From contig JBANAY010000003.1 in the NCBI GenBank assembly GCA_037952775.1, positions 9,052,001 through 9,116,000 on the forward strand: a stretch of DNA of 64,000 nucleotides, written 5' to 3'. Shown piece by piece: positions 34,845 through 45,633 of this stretch. A model generated the notes under the pieces. It had not been told where the DNA came from, made no database searches, and saw only the letters and a list, made by a program, of their open reading frames with translations. A program made the position numbers and the translations under genes. This DNA comes from Clonostachys chloroleuca. Lineage: Eukaryota; Ascomycota; Sordariomycetes; Hypocreales; Bionectriaceae. The stretch's first letter is position 1. Each line of letters starts with the position of its first letter.

Positions 34845-36629
34845 CTACTGTTTGCAGGCTACTTTCGGTGAACTGGCCTTGGATGTGCCGCGCTCCTCGC
34901 TCTCCACCTGGGCCTTCGCGGTGGCCGATTCGGCTCCTTTCCTACATTCCTTCTTGGCCCATTCGTCGCCCCTGTGAATGGCCCAGATCAGGCCCATTGC
35001 CGAGACTACCAAGAGGCCAGAGGAGATTGTCGAGAACCACCCAACCCCGATGGCCTGAACAATTGGTAGAACTACTGCCGTCGACAGACATCCTGCTAGG
35101 TACCGCACAAAGAAGTTGGCCGCCGTCACCTCGGCGCTTTTGTCTGGCATCACATCTAGGCAGTAGGTGTTTAGCGACGGAAAGCAGAATAACTGCCCTA
35201 CACCCTGGATGAACATCATGACCACTGGCGCGGCGATGCCCCCAGCCTGTTTTTCTACCGTCCACCCATATACGAGAATGCATGCGGGAATCAGACCACC
35301 GACGAATGGCAGCGAAGACCGTAATCGATCCTCCGCAACCCTTGAGCCTCGTTTCTGGATCCAGCGTTTGACAGTCCAATCTGCCCAACGCCCTCCCATA
35401 AATGTTCCAACGATGTAACCAACACCAGGAGCTAGGTAGAAGAGACCTGCCAGTAGAGGAGTCTCAAGATGGAAACGTGGATTGAGGACATAGCGGATTG
35501 GAGTCAGTAAGCCGTACATATTCCAGACGAGTGTCGAGCTTGCGCCTGCGACCAGGCAGAGATTCAAATGTTTGAACCATCGAAGTACACGGATCGGGTT
35601 GATCATGCCTAGAAGAGCCTTGGTTTTCTCACGTCTTGAGTAGCCCCTTAAGTCGTTAATCCGCTTGTGATGGATTGTCTCGGGGACAAGGAAGAAGACT
35701 CCCATAAACCCCACACCAGCCAAGGCCGTTTGCAGCCAAAATATCGTTCTCCATGAAGAGTATGTGACAATGATACCGCCAAGAAAGGGCCCAAAAGCTG
35801 GTCCAAAAAGGGTACCGGACATGAACCAACCTATCGCGGTTCCGCGCTCTATGGGGCGGTAAATATCTCTATTGTTTCGTGAGCTCCGGATCGCCAACAG
35901 TATCAATGGGAGGAATTCTAGCGCTTCGCCATTTCTCTGAGTCAAGAATTGGGATCAGTTGCTTACCCCAAGCAGGCTGCGCCGATAAGTATGAAGGCTG
36001 TTCCTTCAAAGGCGGATAGGGCACGGAAAACAAAAAACAAAGCTATATTCGGAGCTAATGCTGTTCCCAGGCTAAGCAAAAAGAAGGCAATAGCAGTGAT
36101 CAAGGTGATCTAGACAGTGTTAGTTTCCATCACGGCGGCCATGTCTCTCAGTGTATCCGGGTAGCAGGCAGTGATAACTCACAATTCGTCTACCAAAGAC
36201 TTGGCTCATCGGGCCCCATACAACAGGTGAGAGACCCATGAAGACCATGTAACCAGCATTGCTGATATTAATTATGGCACCTGTTGTGTTGTATTCTTGG
36301 GCGACTTCCGGAGTTGCTGCTAGCACACTTGTGCTTGAGATGGGTGACAAGAAGGCACAAAATGACATCACAGCCAAGATGACAATCTTCTTCTTCCTCG
36401 ACAGCCGGTCATAGACTTCGTCACCCACCTCCCGATACGGGTGGCCGTACTCTGTTCCGGCATGAGCTTCGAGTGCTTCAGGGCCTGACATACGAGAGGT
36501 CGTCCGGTACATGTTGTCTGCTGGAGCTGGCCTGATGGATTCTACCTCAATTGACGACTGGCGCAAGCTGTTCTGGGAGTTTCGTTGTGCCAACGACATT
36601 TCACGTTGAGGTTGCGTTGGTTGAGCCAT
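34845..36629 (-). CDS. MFS multidrug transporter (DHA1 12-TM type)
   Basis: Three exons on the minus strand, 36629-36183, 36109-35967 and 35868-34845, give 537 aa. A hydrophilic N-terminus of about 85 residues precedes twelve predicted membrane helices. The run G-P-M-S-Q-V-F-G-R-R (motif A) and F-G-P-A-F-G-P-F-L-G-G (motif C, the antiporter motif) place it in the drug:H+ antiporter-1 family. The central loop contains V-P-E-T-I-H-H-K-R-I. Such pumps export toxic compounds or secondary metabolites. The nearest gene is an aldolase 2.4 kb away on the other strand. No biosynthetic core gene is present, so a metabolite cluster is not supported. Confidence 0.92.
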
Positions 36630-39062
36630 GACTTATTACGTACTGGCTTTCAACGGACACTCTCGTGTGGTTCCGGATGGGCAAATACAGAAGTAGTTTC
36701 CTGACACATATGACTTCTCGTTACTGGTAAAAGCAGCGAAGCGAATGATTTTCCTTTCAGAGCTTTGAAGAAAGAGAGCATTGGGAGAGGACGTCCTTGA
36801 ATGAATGATAAGACCGTCAATTTGATACGGATGCGAGAGGCTAGAAAGAAATATCCCTTCTACTCTAGAAAAGAGACCAATGGCAGTGATGGTAGGTCTA
36901 CAAACAGCCTGACTAAGAGCAAGACGGCCCAGAACAGATGGACGTATGCCAAGGCCCGTCTTCGCCTTTTATCAACAACGGCTGACTCGATAGACCGAGA
37001 ATCGGTCTTGTCTGTCTCCACCGCCTGGCCTCTTTAGGGAATCGGAAGGCTATCATACTACATGCCGCCGCTTTTGGCCCGGGTTATGCCCGTAAGGTCA
37101 TTGCTGGGAGATCTCCTAGGTTGTGGCGTCACCGAAGCCATGATGGGTGATACTGCGATAATAGTTGGCAAGCCAAGTTTCAAAGAGCAAGGCCCTCATA
37201 CTTGAAATGAGTGAACATTAGAATGCCATGGAATCCCATTAGGAGAAGACGATGATCGTACAAGCCAGCAAACCTGGACAAGAGGCGTGTTGGCCAGCCG
37301 GATCGGTCAGGGAGTGGAGGCATTAGCGGGAGCCGATTTCCGACACCGTCCCGATTTCCCCGCGATATCGCGTCGGATATCCGCCGATGAACAGGGGTTG
37401 AAGGACGATGTCGGCGGAGGGATATCTAAATGTGAAAATTTAAGATATGCGACAGATTTTAGACAAGAGCGAACTTAGGAACCAGAAGTATAGTGATATA
37501 CTTGAACCATCTTGATCCTGTGCCAACAGGGCATCAAAGCACCCAGCACTCACATAAGCTAGGCATAGAGATAAGATGTCTGCTTTTTCTCTTCACTAAG
37601 CTCCCCTTGAGCCATCTAGAGCGACCGCAACTACTAGGGTATCTACATGCTGCTGCTCAACAGTTTTCAGACCTGATGAACTATCGTGATATCCGGATCA
37701 AATTTATGAGTCAAAACCAATCGTATTGTGATATAGAAGATAAAGTGCAAAGCAAGAGCGCTTTTTCTACCCAAAAAGAGGCTTATCTAGGCTCAACAGA
37801 GAAGAGAGTAAATCATTTGTTACCACTTTGCAGTTTGAAGTTCGGCCTGCTTATGAAGAACACTATCAATGAGACTTGGTGAACGCTCCACCATGATTTT
37901 GCCGACAAAGATTGGTTGAAGGGTTGTGTAAAGAACCAGTGGAGTCATAGACTAGTTTTTATCGCTATATACTCTTTCAAATCATTCACATTATCTAAAT
38001 TTCTCATACGGCTCATGATGCTAAGTTGATCCAGCTCGATCATGCTGTTTGCGATCTCGCCTGGACATTTTACTTAATATCCCTTTCAATCTATTCGCTA
38101 GCAAGGACGGACGACTTGCGTTGGACGATACGAGAGCCCAGAATATCTTTTTATAATGTCTTTCTACATAAAACACGAAGGATAACTAGCGAAAATCATT
38201 CGTTTTGGAGATCTGAGTTGTTACGCTATACCGGTAATATGTGAGTCTACATACGAAAGATAAAGCAATAAGGGGAGAATTCAATGGAATCAGACCTGGG
38301 AAATGCACTTCGTGCTCATCGACGTTACATCGTTAGCCTTGTGATAGCCTCCAACAGATGGTTAAACCTAGAGAAATTTTAATTGGATATATTAATGAGC
38401 TTAGCTGTATGCGAATAAATAATTTTGATGGAAGTGGCGGGTACATAATCTTCATGCAGTTATCTGAATCGTGTGGACGGTAAGGATGGGTTGGTGTTAT
38501 GAACTCAGAGTCGTTGAGCTTAACCTCCTAACTCTTACCTGTGGACATAATGAGTGCAGGTTGTTTAGAAAAGGCTCAAATATTCATGCAACTACGAACA
38601 ACCTAATAGTGACTGATCTGACTAACAGAGAGGGAGGCTGCGGATCAGCCCATAAATCCTTGGTGGAACAGCAAGTAGAGAAAGAATTGTAGTGTCATAC
38701 TGCCCGATCCATACCATGCAATATTTCAATAAGGCGCTTAAAAGGTCCTCTTCTCGGAGCTATCGGTTGAGCTTTTCAAGTCCTTTGGTTGGCATGCTCA
38801 CCGAAAGTCCCCTCCAAGGCCAAGGATAACATGGTTCGGCACATGTTTCTAGATGCAGCAACAATATTTACCATGGTCTATCAAGTCCCTTAGTATATTG
38901 ATTGATATTGGGTAATGTGAGTAGCTATTTCCAGAAATGTCTTTAAGTGGTGTGCTCCAGGAGAATTGGCGTGTGGGCTTCTCTAAACTCTCAAATTGTT
39001 TTCGCCCTTTCCCTTATTCATAGCTGTCTTCTCCCCGAAGAGACCCAAAATCATTCGTGACT
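36630..39062. other. Gene-poor region
   Basis: 2.4 kb between divergent MFS and aldolase genes. The stretch 37319-37400 is GC-rich with several CGG/CCG-type triplets; the rest is AT-rich. ORFs up to 129 codons (37493-37882) have no signature and biased composition. No RNA gene was recognised. Confidence 0.5.
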
Positions 39063-40027
39063 ATGGACAAATATGCAGCTCTGACTTTTTTCCAGCCCCA
39101 TAATGCCCGTCAGGCGATTCTGGATTGCCACGAGGGTAAGATTCCACCTATGTTGTGTGTCTTCTACGGAATTGCGTCGATTCCTGTAAGCCGGCTTCTG
39201 GCCCCGTTTGGCTTCGATGCCATTTGGTTTGATTGGGAACACTCTGCGTGCAATGTCGAAACGATGACAACAGTGAGCGGGGGTTATCGTTCGCAGTTTC
39301 CGAGCTCCGCTGACCTTGATCGCCGGTAGATTGTTCGCGACACCATATTCATGAGCGGGTGCCGCACCATCCCGTTTGTCCGGTAGGAAGAATCACTCAC
39401 TCTTGAAGGAAACGATGGCGCTGAAAGGCTAACTGATACAGCGTCCCCGGCCACGACCAGTCATTGATTGCATACGTGATGGATGCTGGTGCTAGTATCA
39501 TTGTCCCGCAAGTCGACACTGTTGAGCAGTGCAAGTTTGTCGTCTCGGCCACTAAATTTGGAGCCAAGAACAATGACACTCGCTCAGCACCCCCGTTCCG
39601 TCTGGTACCCGGTATCAGTGACGGAGTGATGCTTGGCGATGACCTGCACCAGTCTTTGAATAATCAGGTAGCCGTCATGACCCAAATCGAGAGCCGGACA
39701 GGCATTGAAAGCCTTGATAACATTCTCACCGAGTGCCCTGATGTTGACATGATATTCCTCGGTGCCCTCGATGCCCGTGTTAGTATGAGTCTACCCGCCA
39801 ACGTCGGCATAGATTGCTTCGAGCCCGAATGGGATTCTGCACTGGACAAGTTCAAGGCTACTATGAAAAAGCATAACAAGGCCCTAGCCGTCTTCAAATT
39901 TGGAGAAGAAAACATCAAGAAGCTAGATCCCGGATATTCTATGCTTATTTTCCCTGCGGATGTCATCCACATCGCTGGTCTGTACCATAGTTTTGCGGCG
40001 GTCAAGAGACTCGTTGTGAAGACCTAG
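39063..40027 (+). CDS. HpcH/HpaI-type aldolase
   Basis: Three exons, 39063-39272, 39330-39382 and 39442-40027, give 282 aa. The fold is a phosphoenolpyruvate/pyruvate-type TIM barrel of the HpcH/HpaI family. Conserved residues expected of the family are visible: F-D-W-E-H (general base His), V-R-V-P-G-H (substrate Arg), Q-I-E-S-R-T-G-I (metal Glu) and L-G-A-L-D (metal Asp). Such class II aldolases cleave 4-hydroxy-2-oxo acids to pyruvate and an aldehyde. The real substrate here is unknown. No signal peptide was seen. It stands alone in a gene-poor stretch. Confidence 0.88.
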
Positions 40028-40812
40028 ATATGTTAGGATTTATGCCCTTGAATTGTTCTATAAGTAGTACATTATACGCCGTGGTCAGTTCAGTGACAAT
40101 TACTTCTCGTCGTGTCTCTACAGGCATTCCAAGTTCCTACTGTAGTGACAACCCCTAGGATCCCAGCCCGGATTTAGATCAAGGCCACGGTACCTGTAAC
40201 TTTCTTCTGTCTGGTATCCTGTGACATTGTTGGGTTTTGGGCTCTATCGTCCAACATCGCGAGATTGGCAGGCCTTGTGAGCAGACCTCGCCGACATTCG
40301 TCGCTCATTTCTTTAGTTACCTAGTTAGAGGTGTATTATATATTTTTCATATTATTGAGGGCCAGGGGCACTATTACTATCAATTAACTGAAATACTATA
40401 GCAGTGCATGGCTTGACTTGACTGTAGTCGACGGAGGCGCTCTTGTCTCAGCTTCCAGCCAGAGGCAGATGGAGGCCAGCCACCAAAGCGTGGCTTGTCA
40501 TACACTGAATTTCCGACGGTGAAGTTCCAGACTGGGTTAATATGACTGCCCTTACGTATCGTAAGAGACGCTCTTGCTTGCGACCATGTACACCGCGCAG
40601 AGCCAAAAGCTCCCGAAGCCTCTAATTCTGTGAAGGGCTGTATATAAATGACATTGTCTTATTTTCATCGTTTCAGTAGATATCGAAAGCCGTCTAGTTT
40701 GCAAATGGTGTTGCACTGTATTAGATATCACGACTTGAACGACGTCCATCATTCCAGAGACTCTGTTCCAGCAGTTCCTCCAGCTTTCAAGTTGTACACC
40801 TTGAAACGAACT
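40028..40812. other. Intergenic region
   Basis: 780 bp between converging genes. Only short unsupported ORFs were seen. Confidence 0.5.
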
Positions 40813-42060
40813 CTATCCAGGCGGCTTCCCAGACTGCTTGCCCAAAACTGGTCGCGGGCCGGTGGACAAAGGGCGCACCAGGTTCATGGCCAAGGTCGTG
40901 CGGCTGAGTTCGTACGGGTTGTCCGCGTGTATAACTGACCCCGGGATTAACTCTATTGATGTGCCCTTTTCTAAGCGCCCTGGCCACCACGCACAGGTAC
41001 ATACTGCCGGGCTGAATTCAACCACATACTGATCGCCTTGCACGTCAACAATCCGCGCAGGCAAATATAGCTGTGAGATTTCAGCCGTATGATAGCGGAA
41101 TCGGAAATCGGGATACATGACGGGTGCGTTGATAGAGTCTCCTATGTGTAAACAGCGAAACGGCCGAACATCATACTTGGTATTGTCTCTCTTCCATGGT
41201 CGCCATAGTCTTCGGGTGCCTTTTCCAAGGCTTTCCAACATCTGCTCCGAAAACAAGCCGCTATAGTCGTCACTACTATCACTTTTGCTATCTTCAACTG
41301 GAGTGTCGGGCCCGGCTCGTGGTGCGATCTGGTCCCAGTCGACAAACTCGATCTCATCTTCGTCCACTAGCGTAACTCTCGAATCGTACCAAAGCCCATC
41401 ATATTCGACCTATGCAAATACACAATGTTTGAATTTAGTCACTGGATCCAACAGTGGACCTACATGCCTGTACTTTTTCGCCGATTTTTAGAGCTTGGTA
41501 GAAAACCTTCGACGGCCCCAATAAGATAAATTCCAGCTATGGTGTTGGAGCATCGGAGTGCACGTCACTCTGTAGCATTACGTCGAATGAAGCCTTGATT
41601 GGGGTCGTCGAAAATACGTATGTATTGGCTCCAGGTCCAGCTGTGATGCTATATCTTCCGCCAAAACAAGCCTTGAACTCTGCGATGTGAGTATCCGAGC
41701 TCCACCCATATCTTCCCGGTTCTAGCTCGCATCGGATGGATATTGGAGCGCCGATGTAGATGCCCCCAGCTGGCCGTGTCTTCTTGAGCAGGCTTTTCTG
41801 CTCTATTTGGCCGGTTTGTAAGGAGCGAATGTGGATGTAAATATCGCTAGCCGTCATTAAAGCAAGAAATGAGACTTTCACCACTTGCTTTTATAACGTC
41901 ATCTTCGGTCATGATCCCCATTTCTGTCGGCGTTGGAACCGCCACAATTTGAGCAGATATCCAGCCTACATGGTGTGAAGGGGATTCTATAGATGCAGGT
42001 AGAGCGATATCGCCTGGTTCCCTCTCACATTCGACCAGGACTCCAAGTCCTGCATTCTCA
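40813..42060 (-). CDS. Unrecognised multi-exon protein, 5' end uncertain
   Basis: I do not recognise this protein. The best minus-strand model has a 3' exon 41409-40813, an exon 41536-41468, an exon ending at 41582, and probably one more upstream reaching about 42060. The intron 41467-41410 needs a GC donor (CAG|GCATGT...ATAG); GT alternatives meet stops at once. The intron 41581-41537 is 45 bp and contains an in-frame stop that splicing would remove. The upstream exon pair joins best through an intron ending at an 'aaatag' acceptor. The 3' exon has an acidic stretch (D-S-K-S-D-S-S-D-D-Y), then basic and aromatic sequence. The run K-V-Q-V-E-Y-D-G-L-W-Y-D-S-R-V resembles a Tudor/SH3-like barrel strand pair, which is only a hint. 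Confidence 0.5.
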
Positions 42061-42583
42061 AGGACCAGTTTTTAGCGTCTCCGGCAACGACGAGCTTTGT
42101 CGCTAATTGGAGCAAGACAATGTGGGCTCCTGTCAATAGACCGTGATATCACATAGCCTTTAGCTCTACTTACGCGTTCGGGAGGTGGAGATCCCAATGC
42201 ATCTGCGGCTGGTCGTGATGGAGGGTAGCGGGCGGCACGGGAGCGATCCTCCCCGCATCGGCCTAGGCTAGAAGTAAGTTGATCATGCTGTTACTCCTCC
42301 TGATGCGTATAGCACCGCTGTGTAATCCAAGTGAAGGACATAGTCCCTCATCCCAGCCCAGCCAGGCATTGGGTCTTCCCGACGTTGTACACGCTGGGCT
42401 GCTGACCCTGAAGAATTAGGCATTAGGTGGCGGGGTGGCTACGTAATGGCAACTCTTGGGAGATCAGGCTTCAATTGCAAACTCGACGATAAAAAAAACC
42501 TTCATTGACGCTTCGGCAGCGACCCGACCCTAGCTCTCACCCTAGTGATCTCTACATCCACATTCAACCACCCGGCCTTAGCC
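42061..42583. other. Divergent intergenic region
   Basis: About 520 bp upstream of the SET-MYND gene. It may contain the undetected first exon of the neighbouring minus-strand gene. Nothing else was seen. Confidence 0.4.
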
Positions 42584-44094
42584 ATGGACGCCTGGCTCAA
42601 CAAATCGGGGGCCGTGGGTTTGGGCGACCTCGATCTCGCCGACTTCCCAGAGACAGGGCGGGGTGTCAAGGCCCAGCGGCCGTTCAAGGAAGGCGAAAGG
42701 ATTCTTACCATTCCAGCCAACTGTCTATGGACTGTCAAAGGCGCATATGCCGATCCGCTTTTCGGCCCGGTCCTTCAATCTGTTCAGCCGCCTCTGTCTG
42801 TCGAGGATACACTGGCTTTGTATATCCTCTTTGTGCGGTCGCGCGTGGGCGACCCCGCGTACGCGGAGCGTCAGTCCCATGTCGCTGTGCTGCCCAGCGA
42901 GTATACTCTGAGCATGTTTTTTACCGAAGAGGAGCTGAGAGTCTGCGCTGGCTCCTCGCTCTACACTCTCACTACGCAACTGAGAGGGAGAGTTGGGGAC
43001 GACTATAAAAAACTACTCACCAGCGTATTCATGCGCCACCGTGACCTCTTTCCGCTGGACAAGTTTTCCTTTCAAGACGTAAGTTCGTGGCATGCATTAT
43101 ATCATCATGAACTGACACGTAGCTCTATTAGTACAAATGGGCACTCAGTTCGGTATGGAGTCGTAGTATGGACTTTGCCATATCTGAGGGCAACTCTGTT
43201 CGCCTCGTTGCCCCGTTTGCGGACATGCTGAACCACGCGCCTGATGCGAAGCAATGCCATGCCTACGATCTGTCAACCGGAGGTCTCTCCGTCCTTGCTT
43301 GCAGAGACTATCAAGTTGGAGACCAGGTACGTTCCAAGCCTATAGTTGTTAGATTACAACTGACCTAAATTCCCTAGGTATTTATTTACTACGGCAGCAT
43401 TGCGAATAGTCGTTTGCTACGGCTTTACGGCTTCGTCCTGCCTGGTAACCCCATTGACAATTATGAACTTGTCCTGCAGACAAGCTCTATGGCGCCGCTG
43501 TATGAGCAGAAACAAAGACTGTGGAAGCTCGCTGGCTTGGACGAGGTCTCGACTATTCCACTTACTCTCAAAACTCCTCTACCAGACAGCGTTCTTCGAT
43601 ACCTCCGAATTCAGAGGCTGGATGAGTCTGAACTGGGTGCTATGACGATGCAGATTGCGACAGAGTCATATAAGAAAATAAGTGATGAGAACGAATCGCA
43701 AATCCTGCAATTCCTGAGCGAGTCGATCGGAGCGCTGCTCGAGGGCTTCGAGATTCCTCTAGAAAAGCTCGAGGTGCAACTGGCGGAAGGTCTGTATTCT
43801 CCAGGGAGCAATGCCTGGGCTGCTGCCCATGTTAGCTTGGGCGAGCAGCGAGTGCTCAAGGCAGCTAAAGAGAAGACCGATGTCCTTCTGGCGTCCGTTG
43901 CAGATGGAAGCGCTTCGCTGCCTCCAACAAAACAGTGCGCAAACTGCAGCAGGGACTCTGAGGCTGCGAGGCTGATGGCCTGTGGCAAGTGCAGGGCTGT
44001 TAAGTATTGCGGGCGGGAGTGTCAGGTTGCACACTTCAAGGAACACAAGGCACTTTGTCGTTCGCTCTCCGCAAGAAAGGAAAGAGATATATAA
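42584..44094 (+). CDS. SET-domain protein with C-terminal MYND zinc finger
   Basis: Three exons, 42584-43078, 43132-43326 and 43378-44094, give 468 aa. The SET domain is of the split Rubisco-LSMT/SETD6 type: G-R-G-V-K-A near the N-terminus, then P-F-A-D-M-L-N-H at about residue 190 and the I-Y-Y-G-S-I-A-N-S-R catalytic tyrosine region. A helical LSMT-like segment follows. The last about 45 residues are a MYND finger (C-x2-C, C-x2-C, Y-C-x3-C, H-x3-C), a protein-interaction domain. In animal SMYD proteins MYND is inserted in the SET domain; here it is terminal. It is a probable protein lysine methyltransferase acting on a non-histone or histone target that the sequence does not reveal. Confidence 0.85.
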
Positions 44095-44652
44095 ACCAAC
44101 GACTATAGCAATAGCTTGGTGTACGACGAGACGGAATGGGTTTCCGACGTGGACCGCGATAACAAGGAAAAGAGAAGGGTATTGCATAAGTCCTTTCAAA
44201 GTTGGTTTTCTAGAAACCGGCGACTACTTGGCCGTGAACCTCCCCGCTGACTGCATATATTGTCCTCGTGCCGGGGCCTGTTTACCGACAAAACATGCAA
44301 ACTCGGATTACAAGCCCGTTGACGATCCAAGCAGAGATCCAGATGAGCTCGGATGCTGATCGAGGGATAGATGAAGTCGCTTAGTCCGATGCTCATTACA
44401 TCCTAGTCCAAGTCTTTATTCGTTGTCTCAGACTCTCTGCTCGATAGATAGTAGATAGTTGGCTCGGCTTCCGTAAATTCTACCCTCTTGCGCCTAAGCA
44501 TGGGAATACTAGACGCCCCAGGAAGTTTGCGGGCTTCGACTTCAACGATCGAAGCTCGCCATAGGCCCAGTCGACTAGCCTCTGCTGCCAATGCCTCAGT
44601 TCCGCCTGCTGCCAAGCTTCACTACTGTACCACAACAAAAATGAAATACCGT
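44095..44652. other. Intergenic region
   Basis: 560 bp between converging features. A 70-codon minus-strand ORF at 44403-44615 has no signature and is not called. Confidence 0.4.
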
Positions 44653-45020
44653 CTAGCGATCACTGGCACGTAGAAGGTCCGTTTTGGCCTTTTCATTCTT
44701 GGCGAGAATTTCATTCAAAATGTTCACAACTCTTCTCGCCTCCTTTCTTGTCTGTCGTCCCTCGGCCTGCTTAATAATGCCTCAGCGTCCCTGACGGCCG
44801 GGTTGGTGTTCTGAAAGGCTCCTGTTGCCCTTTTCAATTGGTCCTTGAGTGCTGCTATTGTAAGGGATTGGGCGAAAAAGTCGAAGGGCAATGATATTTT
44901 CTCATCTTCACACCATATCACGTTTGCACCCATGGATCCCTCACCAACTCCGAACAAGTTTCCGAATTGCGCTTTCGACCATTCTTCCTTCATATGTTGC
45001 TGCTTTCTGTCAAGCGCCAT
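44653..45020 (-). pseudogene. Small unrecognised coding relic with frameshift
   Basis: A minus-strand frame opens at ATG 45020 (M-A-L-D-R-K-Q-Q-H-M-K-E-E-W) and reads protein-like sequence to about residue 80 (R-D-A-E-A), then stops at 44724 after 98 aa. Another frame starting just there continues as charged helical sequence (K-Q-A-E-G-R-Q-T-R-K-E-A-R-R-V-V-N-I-L-N) to a stop at 44653. One missing base near 44780 would join the two into about 122 aa. I do not recognise the family. It is either a decayed gene, a sequencing indel, or a gene whose true structure I have missed. Confidence 0.4.
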
Positions 45021-45059
45021 GATATAATAGTCTAGCCACCAACATTGGTAGTATCTGTA

Positions 45060-45337
45060 TTGGTTGATCCTATCCGCCGGGATCTACGATAATAGGATCA
45101 AAGAGAGGTCTGACTGACTGGCTTGAGGCTGTAGCTGTTGATTATATCCACCCATATCACGGCAGATAGGATCAAGGAAAGGTCTAACTAACCAACTTAA
45201 GGCTACCTAAGGCTGCGGCTATTGATGCTATTTACTGTGATCTAGGCGAATGCGATCAACAGCTGCAGCCTTAGGCAGGTAAGTCAGACCTTTCCTTGAT
45301 CTTATTGTTATAGATCCCGGTAGACAAGATCAACTAA
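45060..45337. repeat. Foldback (MITE-like) inverted repeat
   Basis: The two ends are inverted copies of each other over about 85 bp. The left end starts TTGGTTGATCC and the right end finishes GATCAACTAA; both arms share CCGGGATCTA, then a GATCAA...AGGTCTGACT block, then AGGCTG(T/C)AGCTGTTGAT. A further direct copy of the inner block sits in the loop at 45161-45227. The size (278 bp) and structure fit a miniature inverted-repeat element. A target duplication is not obvious and no coding sequence is present. Confidence 0.65.
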
Positions 45338-45633
45338 TGCAGCTGGCTGCTGTGTAGAGGGATAGCTGCTTGATGTAATGGTCAGAGATTGCGGCAGATT
45401 GGTTCAAGGATTGAAAGGAACCTTAAAGGCAAGCAAGGCCTTTGAAGGAAGGTATACAAAGGAAGGAAGGCACACAAAGGAAGGAGCACCGACGATAACC
45501 TCATCCTCTTACAGCTGCAGTAATTCCTAATTAGCTCCGAGACCTGGTCCCAAGCCGTCCCAAGCCGTCCCAAGCCGTCCCACCCCTAATTACTACCAGC
45601 GCCCACTTGAGTATATTAACAGATCGTAGGCCT
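45338..45633. other. Intergenic, short purine-rich repeats
   Basis: Contains aaggaagg-type purine-rich repeats at 45430-45490 and the 10-bp tandem repeat. No gene was seen. Confidence 0.5.
45551..45580. repeat. 10-bp tandem repeat (x3)
   Basis: Three perfect copies of caagccgtcc in a row with partial units on both sides, between the foldback element and the 3' end of SSL2. Confidence 0.9.

Noticed and set aside
37493..37882. 129-codon plus ORF in the gene-poor region
   Set aside because: Composition is like surrounding non-coding DNA, no domain is seen and no plausible exon partners exist.
34845..40027. Secondary-metabolite cluster (MFS plus aldolase)
   Set aside because: No backbone enzyme, no pathway regulator, and 2.4 kb of non-coding DNA between the two genes.
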